The notes under the pieces were generated by a model, which ran no database searches, was not told where the DNA came from, and saw only the letters and a list, made by a program, of their open reading frames with translations. From Pedobacter changchengzhani (lineage in GTDB: Bacteria; Bacteroidota; Bacteroidia; Sphingobacteriales; Sphingobacteriaceae), in contig NZ_SJCY01000006.1 in assembly GCF_004354365.1 (NCBI RefSeq), positions 1 through 64,000 of the forward strand: DNA of 64,000 nt, read 5' to 3'. Numbering within the stretch: the stretch's first letter is position 1; each line of letters begins with the position of its first letter. Shown here in pieces: positions 26,450-34,608 of the stretch. A program made the position numbers and the translations under genes.

Positions 26450-27835
26450 ATGAAGCACTACGATGCAATAATAATAGGTGCTGGCCAAGCAGGTACACCA
26501 TTAGCAAAAAAGCTGGCAAAAGCCGGAAAGAAAACCTGTTTAATTGAGCAACGATTAATTGGTGGCACCTGTATAAACGATGGCTGTACGCCTACAAAAA
26601 CGTTAATTGCATCTGCAAAAGCTTTACATTACTATAAAATTGCAAAAAAGCTTGGTGTCGAAATCCTTCAGCCGAAAGTAGATTTTAAAACCATAATGAA
26701 GCGCAAAGATGATTTGGTGGACTCCTTTAGGGCATCGGCACAGCGAGGCGTTGAAGAAACTAAGGGTTTAACGCTTTTATTTGGTGAGGCTAGTTTTATA
26801 AGTAAAAATGAAATTAACGTTAAGCTAAATGATGGCGCTGAATCTAAATTAACTGCCGATTGGATTTTTATAGATACCGGTGCAAAAACTGTTATTCCTG
26901 ATATTGAAGGAATTCGGGAGATCGACTATTTAACATCTACATCAATACTCGAATTGGAAGAAGTGCCAAAACATTTGGTAATTATTGGTGGCAATTACAT
27001 TGGTTTAGAGTTTGGGCAAATGTTTAGTCGTTTTGGAAGTAAAGTGACTATTCTCGAAAAATCGAACAGAATTGTACACCGAGAAGATAACGATGTTTCG
27101 GAAGCATTAACTGAAATTTTAGAAGATGAAGGTTTAAATATTTTTACAAAAACTAAAATTGCTAAAGTTTCGCAAAATAAAAAAGGTGTAATAACCATTG
27201 ATGTGGAAGTAAATGGCGAAATGAAAAAAATAACTTGTAGCCACGTTTTAGTGGCTGTGGGCAGAAAACCCAATACCGATGCTTTAAATTTAATTAATTG
27301 CGGCGTTAAGGTTGATGATAAAGGAACCATTCTCGTAAACAAAAAATTGGAAACCAATATTAAAAATATTTGGGCACTCGGCGATGTAAAAGGTGGGCCT
27401 GCTTTTACACACATTGCGTATAACGATTATACCATTGTTTACCGAAACCTTATCGAAAAAGCGAACCTTACAACCGATAATCGGCCCGTGCCATATTGTG
27501 TTTTTACCGATCCTCAATTGGGTAGAGTGGGGATTACGGAAGACGAAGCGAAGAAACAGAAATTGGATTATAAGGTTGCGGTTCTCCCAATGTATGTTGT
27601 TGGTAGGGCTGTAGAAACTGGCGAAACACTTGGCTTTATGAAAGCTGTGGTGGATGCAAAATCGAAGAGAATTTTGGGAGTTGCTATTTTGGCAGATCAA
27701 GGTGGAGAAATTATGAGCGTTTTGCAAATGGCAATGCAGGGTGGAATTACTTATGAGCAGATTAGATATGGCGTTTTCGCACACCCAACCTATTCTGAAG
27801 CGCTAAATAACCTTTTTATGAAACTTGAAGATTAG
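26450..27835 (+). CDS. FAD-dependent pyridine nucleotide-disulfide oxidoreductase (MerA-like)
   Basis: This flavoprotein disulfide reductase has an FAD-binding GAGQAGTPLAKKLAKAGK, the redox-active Cys pair in GGTCINDGCTPTKT, the NAD(P)H-binding VIIGGNYIGLEFGQMFSRFGS, the second FAD motif IWALGDVKG and the C-terminal His-Glu motif in AHPTYSE. It lacks the HMA domain and terminal Cys pair needed for mercuric ion reduction, so mercuric reductase is unlikely. It is first in an operon (three bases before the ABC ATPase gene) with egtB and egtD, so a role in reducing ergothioneine disulfide or a related thiol is an attractive inference. The ATG at 26450 is preferred over a TTG two codons upstream. 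Confidence 0.88.
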   Translation: MKHYDAIIIGAGQAGTPLAKKLAKAGKKTCLIEQRLIGGTCINDGCTPTKTLIASAKALHYYKIAKKLGVEILQPKVDFKTIMKRKDDLVDSFRASAQRGVEETKGLTLLFGEASFISKNEINVKLNDGAESKLTADWIFIDTGAKTVIPDIEGIREIDYLTSTSILELEEVPKHLVIIGGNYIGLEFGQMFSRFGSKVTILEKSNRIVHREDNDVSEALTEILEDEGLNIFTKTKIAKVSQNKKGVITIDVEVNGEMKKITCSHVLVAVGRKPNTDALNLINCGVKVDDKGTILVNKKLETNIKNIWALGDVKGGPAFTHIAYNDYTIVYRNLIEKANLTTDNRPVPYCVFTDPQLGRVGITEDEAKKQKLDYKVAVLPMYVVGRAVETGETLGFMKAVVDAKSKRILGVAILADQGGEIMSVLQMAMQGGITYEQIRYGVFAHPTYSEALNNLFMKLED

Positions 27836-27838
27836 CGG

Positions 27839-28804
27839 ATGGTTGAAATACAAAATCTAACTAAAAACTTCGGACAAACTTTAGCAGTTGATAAAGTTTC
27901 TTTTGAAGTTAAGAAAGGTGAAAACTTAATTATGTTGGGTACAAGTGGTTGCGGAAAAACGACCACTTTAAAAATGATTAACCGATTAATTGAGCCAAAC
28001 CAGGGTGAAATTTTTATCAACGGAAAAAATATAAATGCTCAAAAACCTGAACTTTTACGTCGGAAAATTGGCTATGTAATGCAAAATACGGGGTTGTTTC
28101 CACATTATACAGTTGAACAAAATATTGGTGTTTTGCCACAGTTACTAAAATGGGATAAGAAAATAACACGACAAAAAACCGAAGAACTTTTAAATAAACT
28201 GCATTTGCCCGAAGCCAGTTTAACCATGTATCCCAATCAACTAAGTGGCGGGCAACAACAGCGTGTAGGTTTAGCTAGGGCTTTAATTGCCGATACCGAA
28301 TTACTTTTGATGGACGAGCCTTTCGGTGCGCTGGATAATGTAACCAGAAACCAAATTCAAAAAGAATTTAAAGCACTGCCCGAATTTCAAAATAAAACCA
28401 TCATTATGGTTACCCACGATGTGCAAGAAGCTTTTGAACTTGCCGATCGCATTGTGTTAATGGATAAAGGTAAAGTTGTTCAAATAGGCACACCAAAAGA
28501 TTTATTATACCGACCTATAAATGAGTTTGCTGAGCAATTTTTGGATGCACAAAGGTTGGCATTAGAACTCAAAATTGTATCCTTAAATGATCTTTGGCCG
28601 TATTTGAGTTTAAATAATTTAGCGTGCACCACCTCAATATCTTCATCAATAAATGTTTGGGATAGTATGGAGATGATTCGGAAATCGGATCATTCTTGTT
28701 TTCAGGTTTCAAATACAAAAGGAGAGAAGCGGGATATAGATTTTCAGGTTTTAACGCAGGCATTTAATCACTTTCAAATCGCGCAAGCTAATGAACGAAC
28801 ATAG
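27839..28804 (+). CDS. ABC transporter ATPase, OpuCA/EgtV-like
   Basis: This is the ATP-binding subunit of an osmoprotectant-type importer. Walker A is GTSGCGKTT (about residues 36-44), the signature is LSGGQQQRVGLARAL, Walker B is LLLMDEPFGALD and the switch His is in MVTHDVQEAFELADR. The C-terminal region (about 245-315) is divergent and may be a degenerate CBS region. It overlaps the permease gene by 14 bases. The family is annotated as glycine betaine/carnitine/choline transport, but EgtUV ergothioneine importers of Helicobacter and Streptococcus belong to it, and the egt genes two positions downstream favour that role. Confidence 0.9.
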   Translation: MVEIQNLTKNFGQTLAVDKVSFEVKKGENLIMLGTSGCGKTTTLKMINRLIEPNQGEIFINGKNINAQKPELLRRKIGYVMQNTGLFPHYTVEQNIGVLPQLLKWDKKITRQKTEELLNKLHLPEASLTMYPNQLSGGQQQRVGLARALIADTELLLMDEPFGALDNVTRNQIQKEFKALPEFQNKTIIMVTHDVQEAFELADRIVLMDKGKVVQIGTPKDLLYRPINEFAEQFLDAQRLALELKIVSLNDLWPYLSLNNLACTTSISSSINVWDSMEMIRKSDHSCFQVSNTKGEKRDIDFQVLTQAFNHFQIAQANERT

Positions 28805-30362
28805 ACAAACCTTGTGGGAATTTATGTCGGCAGAATCTGATAAGTTAATTACTCAAACTTTTCAGCACATTGGTCTTACCTTTATTTCCCTATTTTTTGC
28901 GGTTGCGATTGGTCTTCCTTTGGGTATTTACATTGCCAATAGAAGGAAATTTGCAGGCCCAATTTTAGGTTTCGCGGGCGTATTGCAAACTATACCGAGT
29001 ATTGCGTTATTGGGTTTTATGATTCCGCTTTTGGGTATTGGCGCTAAGCCAGCCATTGTAGCTTTACTAATTTACGCACTGCTTCCCATCATTAGGAACA
29101 CCTACACGGGCATTATTGGGATTGATGGTAACATTATCGAGGCTTCGAGAGCGTTGGGAATGAACAAATGGCAAATTTTATTTAAAGTACAACTGCCATT
29201 GGCTATGCCTGTAATTTTTGCGGGGATTAGAACTGCCACGGTTATTAACGTAGGCGTAGCAACGTTGGCATCTTATATCGCCGCAGGTGGGTTGGGCGAA
29301 TTTATTTTCGGAGGGATTTCTCTGAATAACACTAACATGATTTTAGCAGGCGCAATTCCGGCTGCTATGTTGGCTATTTTGTTAGATAATCTACTTGCAC
29401 TATTGCAGAAAATGAATTTCAAAAAGCTTAAAAAAGTACTCTATATTTTTCCAATAATCATTGTTTTATTAGCGTCTTTTTACGCACTTCCATCAGCTTA
29501 TGGCACTGTTTTAACGGCTGGGTTTACACCTGAATTTATGGGCAGACAAGATGGAGATTTAGGTTTACGATCTAAATATGGCCTAAAAATCCACACCATT
29601 GTCATCAGCGATGCGGTAATGTATAAAGCCGCTTTCGAAAAAGAAATTGATGTAATAAGCGGTTATTCTACCGATGGACGGCTCAAGGCATTCGGTTTGA
29701 AGATTTTAAATGATGATAAGGGCATTTTTCCTCCGTATTACGCGGCGCCGATTGTGAGTGAAAAAGCGTTAACAAAATTTCCTCAATTAGAAAGTACGCT
29801 TAATTTATTGGCTGGTAAAATTACCGATTCTGTTATGACGGATTTGAATTATAAAACCGATTATCTCCATCAAACACCAGAGAAAGTGGCAAAAGATTTT
29901 TTAGTGAAGATTGGCTTATACAAACCATCAAGAGATGTAAAATTAGGCGTAGTAAAAATTGGGTCTAAAATTTTTGGCGAACAATACATTTTAGCCGAAA
30001 TGTATTCGATGCTTATTAAAGGTAACACGGCTTATGATGTTTCGACAAAAACAGGCTTGGGCGGTACCAAAATTTGTTTCGATGCACTGATGAATGATCA
30101 AATAGATTTTTATCCAGAATATACCGGAACGGGATTATTGGCAATTTTAAAACCAGATGCAAAAACCATCGAAAAAGTGGGGCGCGATAAAGAATTAACC
30201 TATAATTATGTGAGTAGCGCGTTTGAAAAACAGTTTAAAATTAAATGGCTAAAACCCATCGGCTTTAATAATACGTATGCATTAATGATGCGCAGGAAAC
30301 AATCAGGCGAAATAAATGTTAATACGATTACTGATTTGAAAAAATATTTAGATAGAAATTAA
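28791..30362 (+). CDS. ABC permease fused to substrate-binding domain, EgtU-like
   Basis: The N-terminal half (about 1-215) is a BPD_transp permease with five or six helices and the EAA loop EASRALGMNKWQILFKVQLP. After a further helix near 220-240, residues 245-523 form an OpuAC-type binding domain. Unusually, the half beginning FTPEFMGRQDG and ending VAKDFLVKIGL comes first, and the half KLGVVKIGSKIFGEQYILAEM...IDFYPEYTGTGLLAIL...TITDLKKYL comes second. That is the reverse of the usual OpuCC order, consistent with a circular permutation. The ligand is probably ergothioneine from gene context. It shares a base with the egtB start. Confidence 0.88.
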   Translation: MNEHRQTLWEFMSAESDKLITQTFQHIGLTFISLFFAVAIGLPLGIYIANRRKFAGPILGFAGVLQTIPSIALLGFMIPLLGIGAKPAIVALLIYALLPIIRNTYTGIIGIDGNIIEASRALGMNKWQILFKVQLPLAMPVIFAGIRTATVINVGVATLASYIAAGGLGEFIFGGISLNNTNMILAGAIPAAMLAILLDNLLALLQKMNFKKLKKVLYIFPIIIVLLASFYALPSAYGTVLTAGFTPEFMGRQDGDLGLRSKYGLKIHTIVISDAVMYKAAFEKEIDVISGYSTDGRLKAFGLKILNDDKGIFPPYYAAPIVSEKALTKFPQLESTLNLLAGKITDSVMTDLNYKTDYLHQTPEKVAKDFLVKIGLYKPSRDVKLGVVKIGSKIFGEQYILAEMYSMLIKGNTAYDVSTKTGLGGTKICFDALMNDQIDFYPEYTGTGLLAILKPDAKTIEKVGRDKELTYNYVSSAFEKQFKIKWLKPIGFNNTYALMMRRKQSGEINVNTITDLKKYLDRN

Positions 30363-31513
30363 TGAATTTGGTTGAAGATTACTTAAAAATACGAAAACAT
30401 TCAGAAGCAATTTGTGAACCACTACAAACAGAAGATTATGTGGTGCAACCAATTGATGATGTAAGTCCGCCGAAATGGCATTTGGGGCACACCACTTGGT
30501 TTTTCGAAACCTTTATATTAAAACCGTTCGCTTTTAATTATGCAGTTTTTAACGATCAGTACAACTACGTTTTTAACAGTTATTACGAAACCATTGGCAA
30601 TAGAGTTGTAAGAACAGATCGAGGAAATTTAAGTCGCCCGAGCGTTGCAGACGTTTACAAATACCGAAATTACGTTGATGAAGCGATGGTTACTTTGTTA
30701 AGTTCTGAAATTTCTAACGAGGTTTTGGAACTTTTAATGTTAGGTTTTAATCACGAACAGCAACATCAAGAGCTTTTACTTACCGATATAAAGTATATTT
30801 TGGGCAACAACCCTTTGTTCCCGATATATTCAGAAAATCACGAAGAGGTTTATCTAAAAAATGATTTACCTAATGAAATGATTTCTATAAAAGAAGGGGT
30901 TTACGAAATTGGATACAATGGCACAGCTTTCTGTTTTGATAACGAACTGAATAGGCACAAAGTTTATTTAAGCGAATTTGCTATAAGTTCGGCTTTAGTT
31001 TCTAATGCAGATTTTTTAGCTTTTATGAACGACGGTGGTTATCAAAATTTTAATCATTGGCATACAGAAGGTTTGGCGTGGGTAAAAACCAATCATATTA
31101 ATGCGCCAATGTATTGGTATTTAATTGATGGAAACTGGTTTCAATATACTTTAAACGGATTAGTTCCTTTAAAAATGGACGATCCATTAACGCACGTGAG
31201 TTACTACGAGGCGTATGCGTTTGCAAGTTGGAAAGGCTTGCGTTTGCCGACAGAATTTGAATGGGAAGTAGCTTCTAATCTGTTTAAGTGGGGCGAAAGA
31301 TGGGAGTGGACCGAAAGTGCATATTTGCCATATCCTGGTTTTTCTAAAGCACCCGGCGCAATTGGCGAATACAATGGCAAATTTATGGTTAACCAAAAAG
31401 TACTGCGTGGCGCATCAATTGCTACGCCAAAAAACCACAGTCGCCCAACGTATAGAAACTTTTTTCATCCACATTTAAGATGGCAGTTTACAGGAATTAG
31501 ATTGGCTAGATAA
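30362..31513 (+). CDS. egtB: Ergothioneine biosynthesis sulfoxide synthase EgtB
   Basis: This non-haem iron enzyme joins a thiol substrate to hercynine with oxygen, giving a sulfoxide precursor of ergothioneine. The N-terminal DinB-like domain carries the iron ligands: His in PPKWHLGHTTWFFETF and the HxxxHxE motif in NHEQQHQELLL. The C-terminal FGE-sulfatase domain has LRLPTEFEWEVAS, WEWTESAYLPYPGF and the closing YRNFFHPHLRWQFTGIRLAR. Length 383, slightly short but normal for this lineage. No egtA or egtC is in the window, which suggests the cysteine-using branch, an inference. Its ATG overlaps the transporter stop and egtD follows after nine bases. Confidence 0.94.
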   Translation: MNLVEDYLKIRKHSEAICEPLQTEDYVVQPIDDVSPPKWHLGHTTWFFETFILKPFAFNYAVFNDQYNYVFNSYYETIGNRVVRTDRGNLSRPSVADVYKYRNYVDEAMVTLLSSEISNEVLELLMLGFNHEQQHQELLLTDIKYILGNNPLFPIYSENHEEVYLKNDLPNEMISIKEGVYEIGYNGTAFCFDNELNRHKVYLSEFAISSALVSNADFLAFMNDGGYQNFNHWHTEGLAWVKTNHINAPMYWYLIDGNWFQYTLNGLVPLKMDDPLTHVSYYEAYAFASWKGLRLPTEFEWEVASNLFKWGERWEWTESAYLPYPGFSKAPGAIGEYNGKFMVNQKVLRGASIATPKNHSRPTYRNFFHPHLRWQFTGIRLAR

Positions 31514-31522
31514 TTTTATTTT

Positions 31523-32500
31523 ATGAATACATTGATACAAGAAAAGCCGACGGCGGTTAATACACAGTTTTTTAATGATGTAATTGTTGGATTAACTGCT
31601 GAACCGAAATCGCTAAGTTCGAAATATTTTTATGATGAAAGGGGTGATGCCATTTTTCAACAGATTATGGAAATGGAGGAGTATTATCTTACAAATGCAG
31701 AGATGGAAATATTCGTTAGCCAATCGGCTGCAATTTGCGAAGCGATTGCTAAAGGCGATGAAGCCTTTGATTTGATTGAACTTGGTGCAGGCGATGCGAC
31801 AAAATCTATCCACCTTTTAAAAGCATTGATAAACAGAGATTTGGATTTTAGTTACCTTCCTATTGATATTTCTGCGCATGTTATTGAAGATTTAGAAGCA
31901 AATTTGCCTTTACAACTTCCAAAACTCAAAATAAAGGGCTTTAATGGAGATTATTTCGAAATGCTATCTCAAGCAAATAAATATTCTAACAGACGAAAAG
32001 TTGTGCTCTTTATGGGTGCGAATATTGGGAACATGAGTGTGGAAGATGCACAGCTTTTTTGCGAAAAACTTCGCAAAAATTTATCTAAAGATGATTTACT
32101 GCTCGTAGGTTTCGATTTAAAGAAAAATCCTTCGCAAATATTAGCTGCCTACAATGATAAAAATGGGATAACCAAATCGTTCAATTTAAATTTATTGGCA
32201 CGGATGAATAGAGAATTGCAAGCCGATTTTGAAGTCGATAATTTTGATCATTATGCGTGTTACGATCCGCAATCAGGCGCTTGTAAAAGTTACTTGATTA
32301 GTTTAGCAGCACAAACTGTAACAATAAATGATAAAGTAATCCATTTCCAAGAAAACGAATATATTTTCATGGAAATTTCTCAAAAATATGCTTTAGCAGA
32401 GGTTGAAAAATTGGCTAAATTTTCTGGTTTTAATATGACTCAGAATTTCCTTGACGATCAAAATTATTTTGTAGATACCATTTGGAAGGTAAGTGAGTAG
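31523..32500 (+). CDS. egtD: L-histidine N-alpha-methyltransferase EgtD
   Basis: This SAM-dependent enzyme trimethylates histidine to hercynine, the first step of ergothioneine synthesis. Family motifs are seen throughout: FNDVIVGLTAEPKSLSSKYFYDERG, the SAM site LIELGAGDATKS, the acidic PIDIS, GANIGNMSVEDA and the closing Ser-rich MEISQKYALAEVEKLA. At 325 residues it matches EgtD proteins. It is the last gene of the operon; its stop is immediately adjacent to the stop of a convergent class V PLP enzyme. Confidence 0.95.
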   Translation: MNTLIQEKPTAVNTQFFNDVIVGLTAEPKSLSSKYFYDERGDAIFQQIMEMEEYYLTNAEMEIFVSQSAAICEAIAKGDEAFDLIELGAGDATKSIHLLKALINRDLDFSYLPIDISAHVIEDLEANLPLQLPKLKIKGFNGDYFEMLSQANKYSNRRKVVLFMGANIGNMSVEDAQLFCEKLRKNLSKDDLLLVGFDLKKNPSQILAAYNDKNGITKSFNLNLLARMNRELQADFEVDNFDHYACYDPQSGACKSYLISLAAQTVTINDKVIHFQENEYIFMEISQKYALAEVEKLAKFSGFNMTQNFLDDQNYFVDTIWKVSE

Positions 32501-33577
32501 TTATAAATATTGATCTATAACGCTTAAAAGTTTTGTTAAATCCTTTTCGGTATTATAGAAATGAAAGGCAAACCTTAATCCTGTTCCTCTTTGCGAGCAC
32601 AGGATTTTTTCGTTTTCTATTGCATCGGTCAGTTTACTAATTGGCAAATTTATGATAGGTGATTGTGTATCTGCATCTGAATTTTTTTCGGTGAGTAACC
32701 CTCGAGTGCAGAATTCCATTCTTGCTTTTTGAGACAACTCTTGAATGCGCTTTTCTATATAATCTATGCCGATTGACTCTAGATATTTAATGCCTTCGTT
32801 TAGTGTCCCGAAATTTAAAGTATCTAAATGGCCGGGTTCAAAACGCATCGAAAGATAGTCTTTGCCGTAAAGGTTGTTTAAAATGACAACTTTAGCGCGC
32901 GCTTCGTAAAGTGCTTTTTTCATTTGGTTTGATAAAAGTACATAACCATTTCCATAACCGCCTAACAACCATTTATAACCCGAACCGACTAGCGCATCTA
33001 AACCAGAATTTTCGAAAGAAAACTTTTCGGTACCGCAAAATTGTGTTCCATCAGCAACAATTAATAAATCGGGGTAAGTTGATTTTAGCTTTTTAATAAA
33101 TTCTAAATTGATTTTGAAACCGCTAATGTATTGGACTAAACTCAGCGCAAAAATGGTTGGTTTAAAGTGATGAATGGCATCGATAATTTCGGCCTCTAAT
33201 TCGTCATTTATTTCGACTTCGAAATACGGAAAACCATTACTTATTACCTCGTTGTTGATATTTGGGTAATCTTCTTTCAATAATAAAAACCTGTGCGAAT
33301 TGGTTAATCCTCCAATTAAAGTATTAAAACCGAATGAAAAATTTGGTACTAAATATACTTGCGCTGGTTCAGTAATAAAAAATCGAGCAAGTGTAGACCT
33401 TAATTCATCGAGAATAGAACCATTTTCAATTCTGAAGTTACTTGCTCCGTTTAAAAAAAGCGCATCATGGTCATGCCTCCATTTTGCGGTTTCGATAGAT
33501 AGCAGTCCGGAATATGCAGTGTTTAAATAGGTAAACCTGTTAAGTATTGGGAATGTATTTTCGAAAGTCATAATCAA
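32501..33577 (-). CDS. Class V aminotransferase-like PLP enzyme, candidate EgtE
   Basis: This is a fold-type I PLP enzyme of the cysteine desulfurase/selenocysteine lyase family. The PLP-binding Lys lies in GSGYKWLLGG and the Asp/Gln block is IVADGTQFCGTEKF. The N-terminus FPILNRFTYLNTAYSGLLS is the family start; 358 residues is a little short. EgtE, the C-S lyase that finishes ergothioneine synthesis, comes from this family. The gene is directly tail to tail with egtD and no other lyase is seen, so I propose it as EgtE. The sequence alone does not separate it from other class V lyases. Confidence 0.8.
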   Translation of the reverse strand: MIMTFENTFPILNRFTYLNTAYSGLLSIETAKWRHDHDALFLNGASNFRIENGSILDELRSTLARFFITEPAQVYLVPNFSFGFNTLIGGLTNSHRFLLLKEDYPNINNEVISNGFPYFEVEINDELEAEIIDAIHHFKPTIFALSLVQYISGFKINLEFIKKLKSTYPDLLIVADGTQFCGTEKFSFENSGLDALVGSGYKWLLGGYGNGYVLLSNQMKKALYEARAKVVILNNLYGKDYLSMRFEPGHLDTLNFGTLNEGIKYLESIGIDYIEKRIQELSQKARMEFCTRGLLTEKNSDADTQSPIINLPISKLTDAIENEKILCSQRGTGLRFAFHFYNTEKDLTKLLSVIDQYL

Positions 33578-33694
33578 ATTTAAAGTAAAAATTAAAATTT
33601 CTGCGGTGTTTGTTACTATAATTATTAAATAATTGAAGGTTAAATTTGGTTAATGATACAGTTGTATTACTTTCGCTAATCATAATGATAACTA

Positions 33695-34042
33695 ATGAAA
33701 AATAAATTAGAAACCTTATTAGCTTCGTTGAAGTTGCAAACTTCTACATTTTCGGACGTAGTTGCACACATCGAAAAGTATTACGAACACCAACCCACAG
33801 CATTTCGAAATGGTAATGTTTATAATGAATCTTCCCAAAATCAAGGTAGCGCCAAGGTTTTTGCATTTGCTAAAATAAATCACTTAAACGTTGATGATAC
33901 TTTGAGTTTATTTGGCGAGCACTATCAAGCAGTTCTTGCTAATCCCGATGGAACAGATCACCAGAACATTAGGCAGTTTATGGTGAATGGATGGGCGGGA
34001 ATTACATTTGAAGGGAAAGTACTAACTGAACGAGAATTATAA
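33695..34042 (+). CDS. HopJ type III effector family protein
   Basis: This 115-residue protein belongs to the HopJ family, named after a Pseudomonas effector but widespread in bacteria without type III secretion. The block FSDVVAHIEKYYEHQPTAFRNG and the later GSAKVFAFAKINHLNVDDTLSLFGEHY are characteristic. No secretion genes are near, so a virulence role should not be assumed. It is monocistronic before the 140-bp repeats. Confidence 0.85.
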   Translation: MKNKLETLLASLKLQTSTFSDVVAHIEKYYEHQPTAFRNGNVYNESSQNQGSAKVFAFAKINHLNVDDTLSLFGEHYQAVLANPDGTDHQNIRQFMVNGWAGITFEGKVLTEREL

Positions 34043-34060
34043 TTTTTTCTCGCGCTTTTT

Positions 34061-34608
34061 TACTCTCCTCCTTATTGTCAAGGAAGGGGTGTGTAGGTTT
34101 GGAGCGTTGGGAGGGGTGGTTATTTCGCGTGCACAACCAATTCAGAGATTTCTCCTAATGTCGAAATGACAAATTCCCTAAAGATTGTCGATTTTGCTTT
34201 TTACTCCCCTACTTATTTTCAAGGAGGGGGTGTGTTGGATTTAGCGTTGGGAGGGGTGGTTATTTCGCGTGCACAACCAATTCAGAGATTTCTCTTACTG
34301 TCGAAATGACAAATTACCTAAAGATTGTCGATTTTGTTTTTTACTCCCCTCCTTATTTTCAAGGAGGGGGTGTGTTGGGTTTAGCGTTGGGAGGGGTGGT
34401 TATTTCGCGTGAGCATTCCAATTCAGAGATTTCTCCTAATGTCAAAATGACGAATTACCTAAAGATTGTCATTTTTGTTTTTACTCCCCTCCTTATTTTC
34501 AAGGAGGGGGTGTGTTGGGTTTAGCGTCGGGAGGGGTGGTTATTTCACGTGAGCATTCCAATTCAGAGATTTCTCCTAATGTCGAAATGACGAATTACCG
34601 AAAAATCC
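34061..34608. repeat. Four tandem copies of a 140-bp repeat
   Basis: Copies start at 34061, 34202, 34342 and 34482 (periods 141, 140, 140). Each holds the hairpin CCCCTCCTT/AAGGAGGGG followed by GGTGTGTTGG, then GGAGGGGTGGTTATTTC, and ends with a segment ATTCAGAGATTTCTCCTAATG plus GTCGAAATGAC. Two 60-70-codon frames inside are by-products of the repeats. The stop of the large glycosidase gene abuts the last copy. Confidence 0.93.

Noticed and set aside
26450..27835. Mercuric reductase
   Set aside because: HMA domain and C-terminal Cys pair are absent, and there are no mer genes around.
27839..30362. Plain glycine betaine/choline importer
   Set aside because: Possible from family alone, but the operon with egtB and egtD makes an ergothioneine-type ligand more likely. 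Kept only as an alternative.
33695..34042. Virulence effector (HopJ)
   Set aside because: The family name comes from one Pseudomonas protein; no type III secretion genes are present here, so no effector role is claimed.
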